A DNA stretch of 8,409 nt from positions 1 to 8,409 of the forward strand of contig SLGN01000250.1 of assembly GCA_007123695.1 (NCBI GenBank), in the 5' to 3' direction. Numbering within the stretch: the first letter of the stretch is position 1; every line of letters begins with the position of its first letter. The notes under the pieces were generated by a model that was not told the origin of the DNA, did not search any database, and worked only from the letters and a program-made list of their open reading frames with translations. This document shows, piece by piece, positions 1 through 5,998 of the stretch. The position numbers and the translations under genes were made by a program. This DNA is from Verrucomicrobiales bacterium. GTDB lineage: Bacteria > Verrucomicrobiota > Verrucomicrobiia > Verrucomicrobiales > DEV007.

Positions 1-220
1 GGATCACCCGGGCGGCCGGTCCCGGCGTGGCGGCGCATTCCGAGAGGGCCTCGGCGTAGGCCTTGTTCTTGATCAGGTTGCGCAGGCCGAAAAGCAGGTC
101 GCCCACATCGATGCGGGCCCGGTGGAGGTAGAAGAGGCGCTCCAGAAAGATCGCGATGGCGATTACGGAGCAGCCCAGCAGAAGCCACATGAGCGGCCCG
201 CCTTTGGTGATCAAATCCAT
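1..220 (-). CDS. MotA/TolQ/ExbB-family proton channel protein, N-terminal part (3' end outside window)
   Basis: ExbB/TolQ proteins form the inner-membrane proton channel that, with ExbD/TolR, powers TonB-dependent uptake or Tol-Pal envelope maintenance. The visible 73 residues begin MDLITKGGPLMWLLLG, followed by a hydrophobic helix at about residues 9-26 and then FLERLFYLHRAR. The GP-hydrophobic-MW-LL opening and the ERL motif just after the first membrane helix are typical of this family. The rest of the protein, with the diagnostic second and third helices, lies beyond the left edge. I chose the ATG at 218-220 because family members usually have only about 8-10 residues before the helix. 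The frame stays open to another ATG at 359-361, which would add 47 Arg-rich residues. Neither start has a strong ribosome binding site. The 199 bp to the FHA gene is a divergent intergenic region. Confidence 0.78.
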   Translation of the reverse strand, partial: MDLITKGGPLMWLLLGCSVIAIAIFLERLFYLHRARIDVGDLLFGLRNLIKNKAYAEALSECAATPGPAARVI

Positions 221-378
221 GGGAAAGGGAGTGCCGCGCGACCGGCGACCGAACCTACGGGTAGCACAGCGCAGCAGGCCCGCAAGAGCTTTGCGCCATC
301 CGCCCTGGGTTTGCGCATGAAGCTGTCGTATGATTTCAGCCCGGAAGTCGGGGTCGAGCATTGCGTAAGCCCTGACCG

Positions 379-408
379 TTGACACCCGACGCCGTTTTCT
401 CCTACCTT
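379..408 (+). promoter_or_regulatory. Putative sigma70-type promoter of the FHA gene
   Basis: A perfect -35 hexamer TTGACA (379-384) is followed after 18 bp by TACCTT (403-408), which keeps the conserved T, A and final T of the -10 box. Transcription would begin about 414-416, only a few bases before the ATG at 420, so the mRNA would be leaderless or nearly so. No Shine-Dalgarno sequence precedes the ATG, which fits. Predicted from sequence only. Confidence 0.5.
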
Positions 409-419
409 GCCGGGCGACA

Positions 420-881
420 ATGCCATCGAAACCGCTCCATCTTCTCGTCGTCGGGGTTCGCGACGCACCCGTCCGTTACTATCTGCTCGGAGCGGCTTCG
501 ATCCGGATCGGGAGAATCGCGGGAAACGATCTCGTCGTCGCCGAGGATTCCGTGTCGGCGGCGCACTGCGAACTCCGGCGCGACGCGTCGGGCGGCTACT
601 CCTTGGCGGACCTGGGCTCGACCAACGGCACCAGCCTCAACGGCGAGCCGGTCGGGGCCGATCCGGTCGCGCTCCGCGACGGAGACGTCCTCCTGTTCGG
701 GTCGATCGCCGAGGCGCATTACGTGCGCGTGCAGGAAATCCGGGCCCGCGACGCCTCGCCGACGTCCGACGGATCCTCGACGCGGCGCCTCGACCAGCCG
801 GAAATGCCGCCCCGGCCCTCGATCAATCCCGTCGCCGCCGCCATGGCCAAGGCCGCCAGAGCCCGCGCGAAGCCGGAGTGA
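420..881 (+). CDS. FHA-domain protein
   Basis: Forkhead-associated domains bind phosphothreonine peptides and usually link Ser/Thr kinases to their targets. This 153-residue protein is almost entirely one FHA domain (about residues 6-100). Visible landmarks are IRIGR (28-32, with the phosphate-binding Arg32), GNDLVV (35-40), SVSAAH (44-49, with Ser46 and His49), DLGSTNGTSLNG (64-75) and LRDGDVLLFG. The tail after about residue 105 is polar and rich in Ala, Pro and Arg, with no recognisable domain and no membrane segment, so the protein is probably cytosolic. No kinase or phosphatase gene is adjacent, so its partner is unknown. The intact S-x-x-H and STNGT motifs suggest it still binds phosphopeptides. 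The ATG at 420 is chosen because the first beta strand follows at once and a promoter ends just upstream. Confidence 0.9.
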   Translation: MPSKPLHLLVVGVRDAPVRYYLLGAASIRIGRIAGNDLVVAEDSVSAAHCELRRDASGGYSLADLGSTNGTSLNGEPVGADPVALRDGDVLLFGSIAEAHYVRVQEIRARDASPTSDGSSTRRLDQPEMPPRPSINPVAAAMAKAARARAKPE

Positions 882-995
882 ACCGACGACCGCGCGAAAC
901 CGACCCAAGCCCTGCGCAATTCGGCATTGACCCTCCCCCCACCGCCCGCGAAAGTCCAAGCTCATTCAAACCACCCGCAACAACCCAATCCCACC

Positions 996-1898
996 ATGGC
1001 AGATCTCGACGGAACCAAGCAGGAAAAGAAGGACAAGGAATACTTCACCGACGTGAAGCAGGAGGCCCCCGGCTTCTTCCTCAAGGGCTCCCACCAGTAT
1101 GACTGGGGCCTCAAGAACCGGCTTTCCCGCGTCTTCAACCCCGAAAACGGCCGCACCATCATGCTGGCCTTCGACCACGGCTATTTCCAAGGCCCCACCA
1201 CCGGCCTTGAGCGCGTCGACCAGACCATCCTGCCCCTGGAGCCCTACTGCGACTGCCTCATGCTCACCCGCGGGATCCAGCGCGCCGTGATTCCCGCGAG
1301 CACGCAGAAGGCGATCGCCCTGCGCGCCTCGGGCGGCACCTCGATGGCCCGCCCCGACTACCTCAGCGACGAGGTGCTCGCCTGCTCCATCGAGGAAGCC
1401 GTGCGCCTCAATGCCTGCGTCCTCGCGGTGCAGGTCTTCATCGGATCCGAGCACGAGCGCAACACCATCCAGAACATGACCCGCCTCATCGACCAAGCCA
1501 ACCGCTACGGCATCGCCGTGATGGGCGTCGTCGCGGTGGGCACGAACATGGAGCGCACCCCCAAGTATTTCCGGCTCGCCACCCGTATCATGGCCGAACT
1601 GGGCTGCCACCTCGTGAAGTGCTACCACACCGACGAGGAATTCGAGACCATCACGAGCTGCTGCCCCGTGCCCATCGTCATCGCCGGCGGCAAGAAGCGT
1701 CCCGAGCTCGACGCGCTGAAGATGGCCTACGAAGCCTGCGAGGCGGGCGCCTCGGGCGTCGACATGGGCCGCAACATCTTCCAGTCCGACGCTCCCGTGC
1801 CGATGATGAAGGCCGTCCGCGGCGTCGTCCACGGGGGGCTCAAGCCCGAGGAAGCCTTCGAGCTCTACAACACCCTCAAGGCGGAAGCGGCCAACTGA
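996..1898 (+). CDS. lsrF: LsrF-like 3-hydroxy-5-phosphonooxypentane-2,4-dione thiolase / DhnA-type class I aldolase
   Basis: The 300-residue protein matches, from memory, E. coli LsrF (291 residues) along its length. It shares the opening MADLD, then RLSRVFNP (42-49), MLAFDHGYFQGPTTGLER (56-73), VQVFIGSEHE, FRLATRIMAELG, CPVPIVIAGGKK (223-234) and GASGVDMGRNIFQSD (251-265). LsrF acts last in autoinducer-2 degradation, transferring an acetyl group from the phosphorylated AI-2 breakdown product to CoA. The fold is a TIM barrel of the DhnA/archaeal class I aldolase type. Lys208, in the segment HLVKCYH, aligns with the E. coli Lys203 proposed to form the Schiff base. I start at ATG 996 because homology begins there; an in-frame TTG at 927 would add a Pro/Gln-rich stretch unlike the family. 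There is no Shine-Dalgarno. No lsrK, lsrG, lsrR or transporter gene is nearby, so a general aldolase role is equally possible. Homology is secure, physiological role is not. Confidence 0.88.
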   Translation: MADLDGTKQEKKDKEYFTDVKQEAPGFFLKGSHQYDWGLKNRLSRVFNPENGRTIMLAFDHGYFQGPTTGLERVDQTILPLEPYCDCLMLTRGIQRAVIPASTQKAIALRASGGTSMARPDYLSDEVLACSIEEAVRLNACVLAVQVFIGSEHERNTIQNMTRLIDQANRYGIAVMGVVAVGTNMERTPKYFRLATRIMAELGCHLVKCYHTDEEFETITSCCPVPIVIAGGKKRPELDALKMAYEACEAGASGVDMGRNIFQSDAPVPMMKAVRGVVHGGLKPEEAFELYNTLKAEAAN

Positions 1899-1966
1899 CC
1901 CCGCAGCCGGTCCGCCGACGCGGCGCGGCAGCTGACAGGTCTCCGCCCGCGCCGGTCCTCTTTTCA

Positions 1967-1997
1967 AACCCTCTTCGGTCCCGCACCGAAGAGGGTT
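1967..1997. terminator. Perfect 13-bp hairpin between convergent genes (bidirectional terminator candidate)
   Basis: AACCCTCTTCGGT (1967-1979) and its exact complement (1985-1997) enclose the 5-nt loop CCCGC. It lies 68 bp after the lsrF stop and 7 bp beyond the stop of the opposing sulfotransferase gene, where a shared terminator is expected. Neither side has a long uninterrupted T run: the plus strand continues with CGCTGCTTCATTC and the minus strand with TGAAAAGAGG. It may therefore stop transcription inefficiently, or mainly protect the mRNA 3' ends. Confidence 0.75.
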
Positions 1998-2004
1998 CGC
2001 TGCT

Positions 2005-2700
2005 TCATTCAACAGCGTAGCCGAAACGCTCCAGGGCGGCCCGCTCGAGCCGCAGCGCCCGCGCGCGCACCGCAGGATCCCATTCGAGACGCTCGGTCTC
2101 CGCGCGGCTTCGGTTGATGCGTTCGGTGCCGTGGACGAGACCGGGATCGAATTCGCAGCCGATGCGCCCGAGCACCTCGGCGAGGTCGGCGCGGAGGGTT
2201 TCCTGCCGCCCCACGAAATCGACCGGCCGAAAGGTGTAGTGGCAATAGAGGGCGGTGACGTATCCGGGGTAGCGGTCCATCACCGCGGAGACGAATTCGT
2301 TGAAGTCCCGCGCCGCCGTCCCCTCCCCTCGCCCGAGACCGTTGAGGACCGCGTTGGGATGCCAGCGGTGGAAGTTGTCGCGCTCGCCGTCGGGGATCCA
2401 GTCCAACTTCGGCTGGCTCTTGTAGCGGTAGAAGGATTCGTACCAGTCGAGCGGGTGCCGTACGAAGCAGAAGGTGAAGGGCCGGGGGTGCGTTCGCAGA
2501 TGGAGCGCCCGCTTCCAGAACCACTCCAGCCGCCGCCCGGGGCCCTGCCAGCCGGGCGCGAGCACGTGCTCGAGATTCCCGTGCCGGTGGCCAATGGAGC
2601 AGCGCACCAGGCCCGCGTCCCGGAGAACCTTCGTCACCCAAGTGCCGCCGGTCTTCGGGATGTGGAGAAAGAGGGCGCCGTTCTTGAGGATGACCGCCAT
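2005..2700 (-). CDS. Sulfotransferase family protein (PAPS-dependent, probably carbohydrate-type)
   Basis: PAPS-dependent sulfotransferases move a sulfuryl group from 3'-phosphoadenosine-5'-phosphosulfate to an acceptor, often a sugar hydroxyl. The 231-residue protein has the 5'-phosphosulfate loop FLHIPKTGGTW at residues 11-21 (Lys16 contacts the phosphate). It also has the 3'-phosphate site CFVRHPLDWYESFYRYK at 78-94 (Arg81, Ser89) and the family signature DFVGRQE at 161-167. This order and spacing are typical of the Sulfotransferase_2/5-type families that modify glycans. No signal peptide or membrane helix is visible, so it should act in the cytoplasm. The ATG at 2698-2700 lies 18 bp after the bactofilin stop, so the two genes are probably co-transcribed. 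The acceptor cannot be predicted. The nearby glycosyltransferase makes an envelope polysaccharide or lipid-linked sugar a reasonable guess only. Confidence 0.85.
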   Translation of the reverse strand: MAVILKNGALFLHIPKTGGTWVTKVLRDAGLVRCSIGHRHGNLEHVLAPGWQGPGRRLEWFWKRALHLRTHPRPFTFCFVRHPLDWYESFYRYKSQPKLDWIPDGERDNFHRWHPNAVLNGLGRGEGTAARDFNEFVSAVMDRYPGYVTALYCHYTFRPVDFVGRQETLRADLAEVLGRIGCEFDPGLVHGTERINRSRAETERLEWDPAVRARALRLERAALERFGYAVE

Positions 2701-2718
2701 CGCGCACGCGATCTGCGC

Positions 2719-3036
2719 TCAGGCCCGAGCCTTGCCCACCTTGCACTGCCCCTCCAGCGAGGCGCCCTCCTCCATCTGCAGGCTGATCGTCTCGACCGCG
2801 CCGGAGATCACCGAGGTGGGCGACAGGCGGCAGGAGGTGAACTTGCCGTTCCCGACGACCTTGCCCTCGATGGTCGCCTTCTCGGCCTTGAGATCGCCGC
2901 TGACGCTGGCGTTCTGGCCGATGGTGAGGCTGCCCTTCGAGGTGATGTTGCCCTTGATGGAACCGTCGAAGATCAGGTCGGAGGCGCAGACGAGGTCGCC
3001 CTCGATCTCGATGTCGTTGGATAGGTGGCTGCTCAC
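2719..3036 (-). CDS. Bactofilin (polymer-forming cytoskeletal protein)
   Basis: Bactofilins polymerise without nucleotide into membrane-associated filaments that scaffold envelope-shaping or polysaccharide enzymes. The sequence is a run of short beta-helix turns: SHLSNDIEIEGDL at 3-15, LIFDGSIKGNI at 21-31, SLTIGQNASVSGDLKAE at 36-52, ATIEGKVVGN at 54-63, VISGAVETI at 76-84, and EEGASLEG at 89-96. The hydrophobic-x-G spacing matches the DUF583/bactofilin core. I choose the GTG at 3034-3036, giving 105 residues, because homology begins at SHLSNDIEI. The frame stays open upstream to 3195, but that extension is Arg/Pro-rich, unlike the family, and contains a good promoter. There is no strong ribosome binding site, so the exact start is uncertain. 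The sulfotransferase gene follows 18 bp downstream. Confidence 0.85.
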   Translation of the reverse strand: MSSHLSNDIEIEGDLVCASDLIFDGSIKGNITSKGSLTIGQNASVSGDLKAEKATIEGKVVGNGKFTSCRLSPTSVISGAVETISLQMEEGASLEGQCKVGKARA

Positions 3037-3092
3037 GGCTGGAAGGCGGGTTGATTGCGGGAAACGAAGCCGGGGCGAGCCCAGCCTTCGGG

Positions 3093-3121
3093 ATTGTAGC
3101 GTGTTCGGCTCGTTTTGTTTA
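3093..3121 (-). promoter_or_regulatory. Putative sigma70-type promoter for the bactofilin-sulfotransferase unit
   Basis: Reading the minus strand, TAAACA (3121-3116) is followed after exactly 17 bp by TACAAT (3098-3093), which matches 5 of 6 bases of the -10 consensus. Transcription would start near 3086, giving a leader of about 50 nt to the GTG at 3036. The site lies in a locally AT-richer stretch. It supports the short bactofilin start, because it would fall inside the gene if the longer reading frame were used. Confidence 0.5.
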
Positions 3122-3245
3122 GCGAAATCTTGAGGCAAATCCGCACAGAGACAATCGTCCCGTTCGGGCAATCTTGTTGATTCCGTCCATTTCAAGGCGC
3201 TTGAAGGAACGGCAAATCACCGATTCGATCCAGGTCGTCTTATGA

Positions 3246-3566
3246 AGAATTCACTTCCCGAGTGGGCCACCCACGTTTGGAATCCGTGGATGGACAGCAG
3301 CGGAATTCCTCTTCCGCAAACAGCCCGGCGTGAAGGAGTCGAAGCTCTTCGCACGCGAGGGACAAGCGATCACCGTGGCAGTCGCTCGGCCAAGACACCA
3401 CCCACGCCTCGCAACTGCTGGCCCACACGCGGGACGCGGCGCCTCTGAGCGAAGAGGAGCTGGAGCTCGCGAGGGAGTGCCGGTCCCTGAACGACTTGGG
3501 CGACCGGGATACCTTCACCTTCGAAGAGGCCCGCTACCTCCATGCCGCCGCCGACTGTGCCCCCAC
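3246..3566 (+). pseudogene. Probable frameshifted gene remnant of unknown family
   Basis: Two adjacent plus-strand reading frames look coding and join if one C is removed at about 3390. The first (3246-3389) reads, in part, EFLFRKQPGVKESKLFAREG and then QAITVAVAR. The second (3391 to about 3566) continues QDTTHASQLLAHTRDAAPL, SEEELELARECRSLNDLG and DRDTFTFEEARYLHAAA. Third codon positions are strongly GC-rich in both, roughly three-quarters in the first and nearly nine-tenths in the second by my count, as in real genes here. The Glu/Leu/Arg pattern of the second part suggests soluble helices. I recognise no family. A stop (3243-3245) precedes the first frame, no clear start codon follows it, and the end runs into the stop of the opposing gene at 3567. 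It could be a decayed gene, a real gene with a sequencing error, or chance. Confidence 0.4.
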
Positions 3567-4475
3567 TCAGGCAGCTTCCGAGACACCGTGTTCCGCGTCA
3601 GGAGCGAGTTCCTCGGGAACAAATTCGGAAACGGGATCGTCGAGGAGCCGCAGGCTGGCCTCGATCCCATCGACCGTCCGCTCCAGAGTATCGAGTTCTT
3701 CGTCGAGAGCGGTAAAGCGCTGCTCGACCTCCTCGCCCAGCAACTCGGCCAAGCTGCGCGGAGCACGCGGCCCTTCCTCTTCGGCGTGCTCGATCACCTC
3801 GGAAACCTCGACCGCGGAAGAAACCTCGGCTGGGGCGGTCTCTTCCTCCATGGAGGCGGGAAAATCATTAACCGCAGGGACTTCCGAGTCGAGGAGAACA
3901 CCGCCACCGGTCTCATCGCCGGACAGAAAGTCGCAGGATTCGGCCCTCGCCTCCTCCTCCGCCGCCTCGGCGAAGCCGGACACGATCTCCGGCTCAGTCT
4001 CCACTTCGGGCTCCGGCTCGGCCTCGAAAAGAACGGGCTCGGTCCGAACCGACGGAGAGGACCGCATCAGCATGGCGAGCCCGGCGGCCGCCTCCTGCAG
4101 CTCGTCGAGGTAGCTCTTCTCGGAAGAACCTTCTTGCCCCGACGAGACCTCCTTGGAGGAAGCTGAGACGTCTTGCTTCGTCCCGATGTGGAGCCGGGGC
4201 TCGGAATCCTGACCCAGGGACTCCGGCGTCTCGGTCGCCTCAGGACGATCGGAACGGATTTCCAACACCGCAGCAGCGGGCTCTCCAGCCACACCGCCGG
4301 GCAACGCCACGGAAATCGGGCCGCTCCCGTCCGCCGCAACGGAAAACGTTCCCACCGCGACAGGCGCATGGTGCAGGGACTTGCGGGCACGGGCGCCGGA
4401 GAACCGGGCAAAAAGCATCAAGCCGGCGAGAACGGCAAGAACGCAGATGAGGAGAAGGTAGGTGAGGAATTCCAT
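3567..4475 (-). CDS. Membrane-anchored acidic low-complexity protein of unknown function
   Basis: I do not recognise this 302-residue protein. It begins with one strong membrane helix (about residues 4-23, FLTYLLLICVLAVLAGLMLF) followed by the basic stretch ARFSGARARKS. The positive-inside rule therefore puts the long remainder in the cytoplasm. Residues 75-235 are highly acidic and rich in Ser, Pro and Ala, with EPEPEVETEPE at 152-162, and look disordered. A short segment at about 240-280 (SLAELLGEEVEQRF to GIEASLRLLDD) has heptad-like spacing and may form a coiled coil. The layout superficially resembles membrane-tethered cytosolic adaptors such as ZipA, but no ZipA C-terminal domain is visible. 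The ATG at 4473-4475 lies 50 bp after the glycosyltransferase stop on the same strand, so co-transcription is possible. The opposite-strand frames are Ser/Arg-rich shadows. That it is a gene is likely; its function is open. Confidence 0.72.
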   Translation of the reverse strand: MEFLTYLLLICVLAVLAGLMLFARFSGARARKSLHHAPVAVGTFSVAADGSGPISVALPGGVAGEPAAAVLEIRSDRPEATETPESLGQDSEPRLHIGTKQDVSASSKEVSSGQEGSSEKSYLDELQEAAAGLAMLMRSSPSVRTEPVLFEAEPEPEVETEPEIVSGFAEAAEEEARAESCDFLSGDETGGGVLLDSEVPAVNDFPASMEEETAPAEVSSAVEVSEVIEHAEEEGPRAPRSLAELLGEEVEQRFTALDEELDTLERTVDGIEASLRLLDDPVSEFVPEELAPDAEHGVSEAA

Positions 4476-4525
4476 GATCCGTATCAGATCATCAAGAATT
4501 CCAAGATACTTTCAAGCCCAAATAA

Positions 4526-5854
4526 TCAACTCGGGGCGGAATTTTCCCTCTGGTCGCGCAAATACCTCCCGAAGACCTCGGCGGTCGCCTGCGCCATGGC
4601 CTCGCGTCCGTTGCTGCGCTCGACCCATTCGCGGCCCCGGCGACCCAATTTCCGGGCTTGCGAGGGATTCCCGAGGAGCTCCGCAAGCACCCCGGCGAGG
4701 TCTGCGGCGTCGTCGGGCCGGCAGAGCGCCGCCCCCGCCCCGGCGGCGACCATCTCGGGAAAGGCGCCCCGCTCCGGCGCCACGACCGGCAGCCCGCAGG
4801 CCATCGCCTCCAGGGCATAGAGCCCCTTCGGCTCGACGAAACGCGCCGGAACCGCAAAAACGTCGAAGCTTTTCAGAAACTCCATCTTCCTTTCCGAATC
4901 CGGCGCCACCTCCAGACGGAAGCGGTCCGACAGCCCGGCCCTGTCGATGCGGGCAACCTGCCCGTCGAGGTAGGGGCCGTCTTTCTTGGACAGCCAGCCG
5001 CCCGCATGGAACCGCATGTCGGGGAAGCGGGGCGCCAGCTCTAGAAAGGCGCCCACGGCGAGGTCGAAGCCCTTCTCCGGAGCGAGGCGGGCGAAATAGC
5101 CGAGCACACGCCCCGGGGCCCGCGCCGACAGCGCGTCGCGCACCGCGTCGAAGGAAGCGACGTCCATGCCGAGGGGCACGATGTCGAAGCGTTCCGGCGG
5201 GATCTCCAGAAGCGTGCCGATGTGGTCGCGGTAATGCTCGGAGAAAGTCAGGAAACCGTCCGCCTCGCGCGCGAGACGGCGCATCTCGCCGAAAACCTGC
5301 GTTTTCCACGGTTCCTCCAGCTCGCCGAGGAAAAGGTCGTCGCCTTGCAAGGTCACCAGCACGGGCACGCCGAGTTCCCGCTTCAGCAGCGGGATGGATC
5401 CGCCGACGAGCAGATTGGTGAGGCAGACGAGATCGGGCTTCGCCTCGTCGCGCAGCCAGCATGCGAGCCGCCGCACCTCCTTGCGCTGGTGGCCGTGCTC
5501 GCCCTTCGCCATCGAGAGCGCCAGCGATCCGAGCTCGCGTGCGCTTACCGACATCGCCCCCGAAGCGAGACGCCGGATCAGGGCTGGATTGTCGAGCCAT
5601 CGGTCGAGAAAGGCCGGGAGATGGCGGAACAGCGGGATGCGCTGCTGCAAGTAGACATTGATCCCCCCGAAAAAGACGCGGTCGACGGACCGATCCTCCC
5701 CATCGACCCGGATCGGCGTGTAGAGCGGCAGCAGGGTGACGTCCCAGCCGAGGGCCCCCAGTCCCGACGCGAGGGCATTGTCCCGCAGGCAGCTTCCGCA
5801 GTACATTCCGGCGGCTCCGGCGGTGAGGTAGGCGATGCGGGGAGATGGCTTCAC
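4526..5854 (-). CDS. Glycosyltransferase family 4 protein (GT-B fold)
   Basis: The 442-residue protein has the two-domain GT-B layout. The N-terminal acceptor half starts IAYLTAGAAGMYCGSCLRDN (7-26), a variant of the usual Gly-rich first loop. It continues through PDLVCLTNLLVGG (140-152) and VTLQGDDLFL (167-176). The C-terminal donor half contains GYFARLAPEKGFDLAVGAF (252-270; Arg256 and Lys261 expected to contact the donor phosphates), then RFHAGGW (281-287). It ends with the E-x7-E signature EPKGLYALEAMACGLPVV (341-358; Glu341 and Glu349). GT4 enzymes transfer sugar from a nucleotide sugar with retention, commonly in polysaccharide or glycolipid assembly. No membrane helix is evident; it is probably cytosolic or peripheral. 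The start is the GTG at 5852-5854, the first start before the conserved IAYLTAG strand. It is the first gene of the minus-strand run and is divergent from the beta-propeller gene 144 bp away. Sugar donor and acceptor cannot be deduced. Confidence 0.9.
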   Translation of the reverse strand: MKPSPRIAYLTAGAAGMYCGSCLRDNALASGLGALGWDVTLLPLYTPIRVDGEDRSVDRVFFGGINVYLQQRIPLFRHLPAFLDRWLDNPALIRRLASGAMSVSARELGSLALSMAKGEHGHQRKEVRRLACWLRDEAKPDLVCLTNLLVGGSIPLLKRELGVPVLVTLQGDDLFLGELEEPWKTQVFGEMRRLAREADGFLTFSEHYRDHIGTLLEIPPERFDIVPLGMDVASFDAVRDALSARAPGRVLGYFARLAPEKGFDLAVGAFLELAPRFPDMRFHAGGWLSKKDGPYLDGQVARIDRAGLSDRFRLEVAPDSERKMEFLKSFDVFAVPARFVEPKGLYALEAMACGLPVVAPERGAFPEMVAAGAGAALCRPDDAADLAGVLAELLGNPSQARKLGRRGREWVERSNGREAMAQATAEVFGRYLRDQRENSAPS

Positions 5855-5998
5855 GGCTTCGGACTTTGGCTACGATACGGCATCTCCCCGCCGACGGTCG
5901 GAAAACTTTCGCCCGAGAGGGCCATGTCCGACGGCATCATCCCGCCAGAGAAAGCCGCTCGCCAAGCAACACTTTCGGCTTCATGCTTGAAGAGCAAA
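5855..5998. promoter_or_regulatory. Divergent intergenic region between the glycosyltransferase and beta-propeller genes
   Basis: These 144 bp must hold the start signals of both divergent genes, but I find no convincing -35/-10 pair for either. A small perfect dyad CCGAC-G-GTCGG lies at 5891-5901, near the middle, and could be a regulator site or chance. The weak purine stretch GAAGAG (5989-5994) precedes the propeller ATG by 4 bases and may serve as its ribosome binding site. Confidence 0.35.

Noticed and set aside
218..361. 47-codon upstream extension of the ExbB-like gene to the ATG at 359-361
   Set aside because: It is open in frame but Arg-rich, and ExbB/TolQ proteins normally start shortly before the first helix. 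Kept only as an alternative start.
927..995. TTG-started 23-residue extension of the LsrF homologue
   Set aside because: The added residues are Pro/Gln/His-rich and unlike the family; homology begins exactly at the ATG at 996.
966..2012. Long minus-strand open frame opposite lsrF
   Set aside because: Composition is the typical Gly/Val/Asp/His shadow of a GC-rich gene, and lsrF homology on the other strand is decisive.
3037..3195. 53-codon N-terminal extension of the bactofilin
   Set aside because: Composition differs from the bactofilin core and a good promoter lies within it, so the GTG at 3036 is preferred.
3330..4166. Long plus-strand reading frames opposite the acidic protein gene (also 3496-4113)
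   Set aside because: Beyond about 3566 they are Arg/Gly- or Ser-rich shadows of the minus-strand gene; only the 3246-3566 part looks independently coding.
5222..5998. Upstream part of the propeller reading frame
   Set aside because: It runs antisense through the glycosyltransferase gene; the signal peptide marks the true start at 5999.
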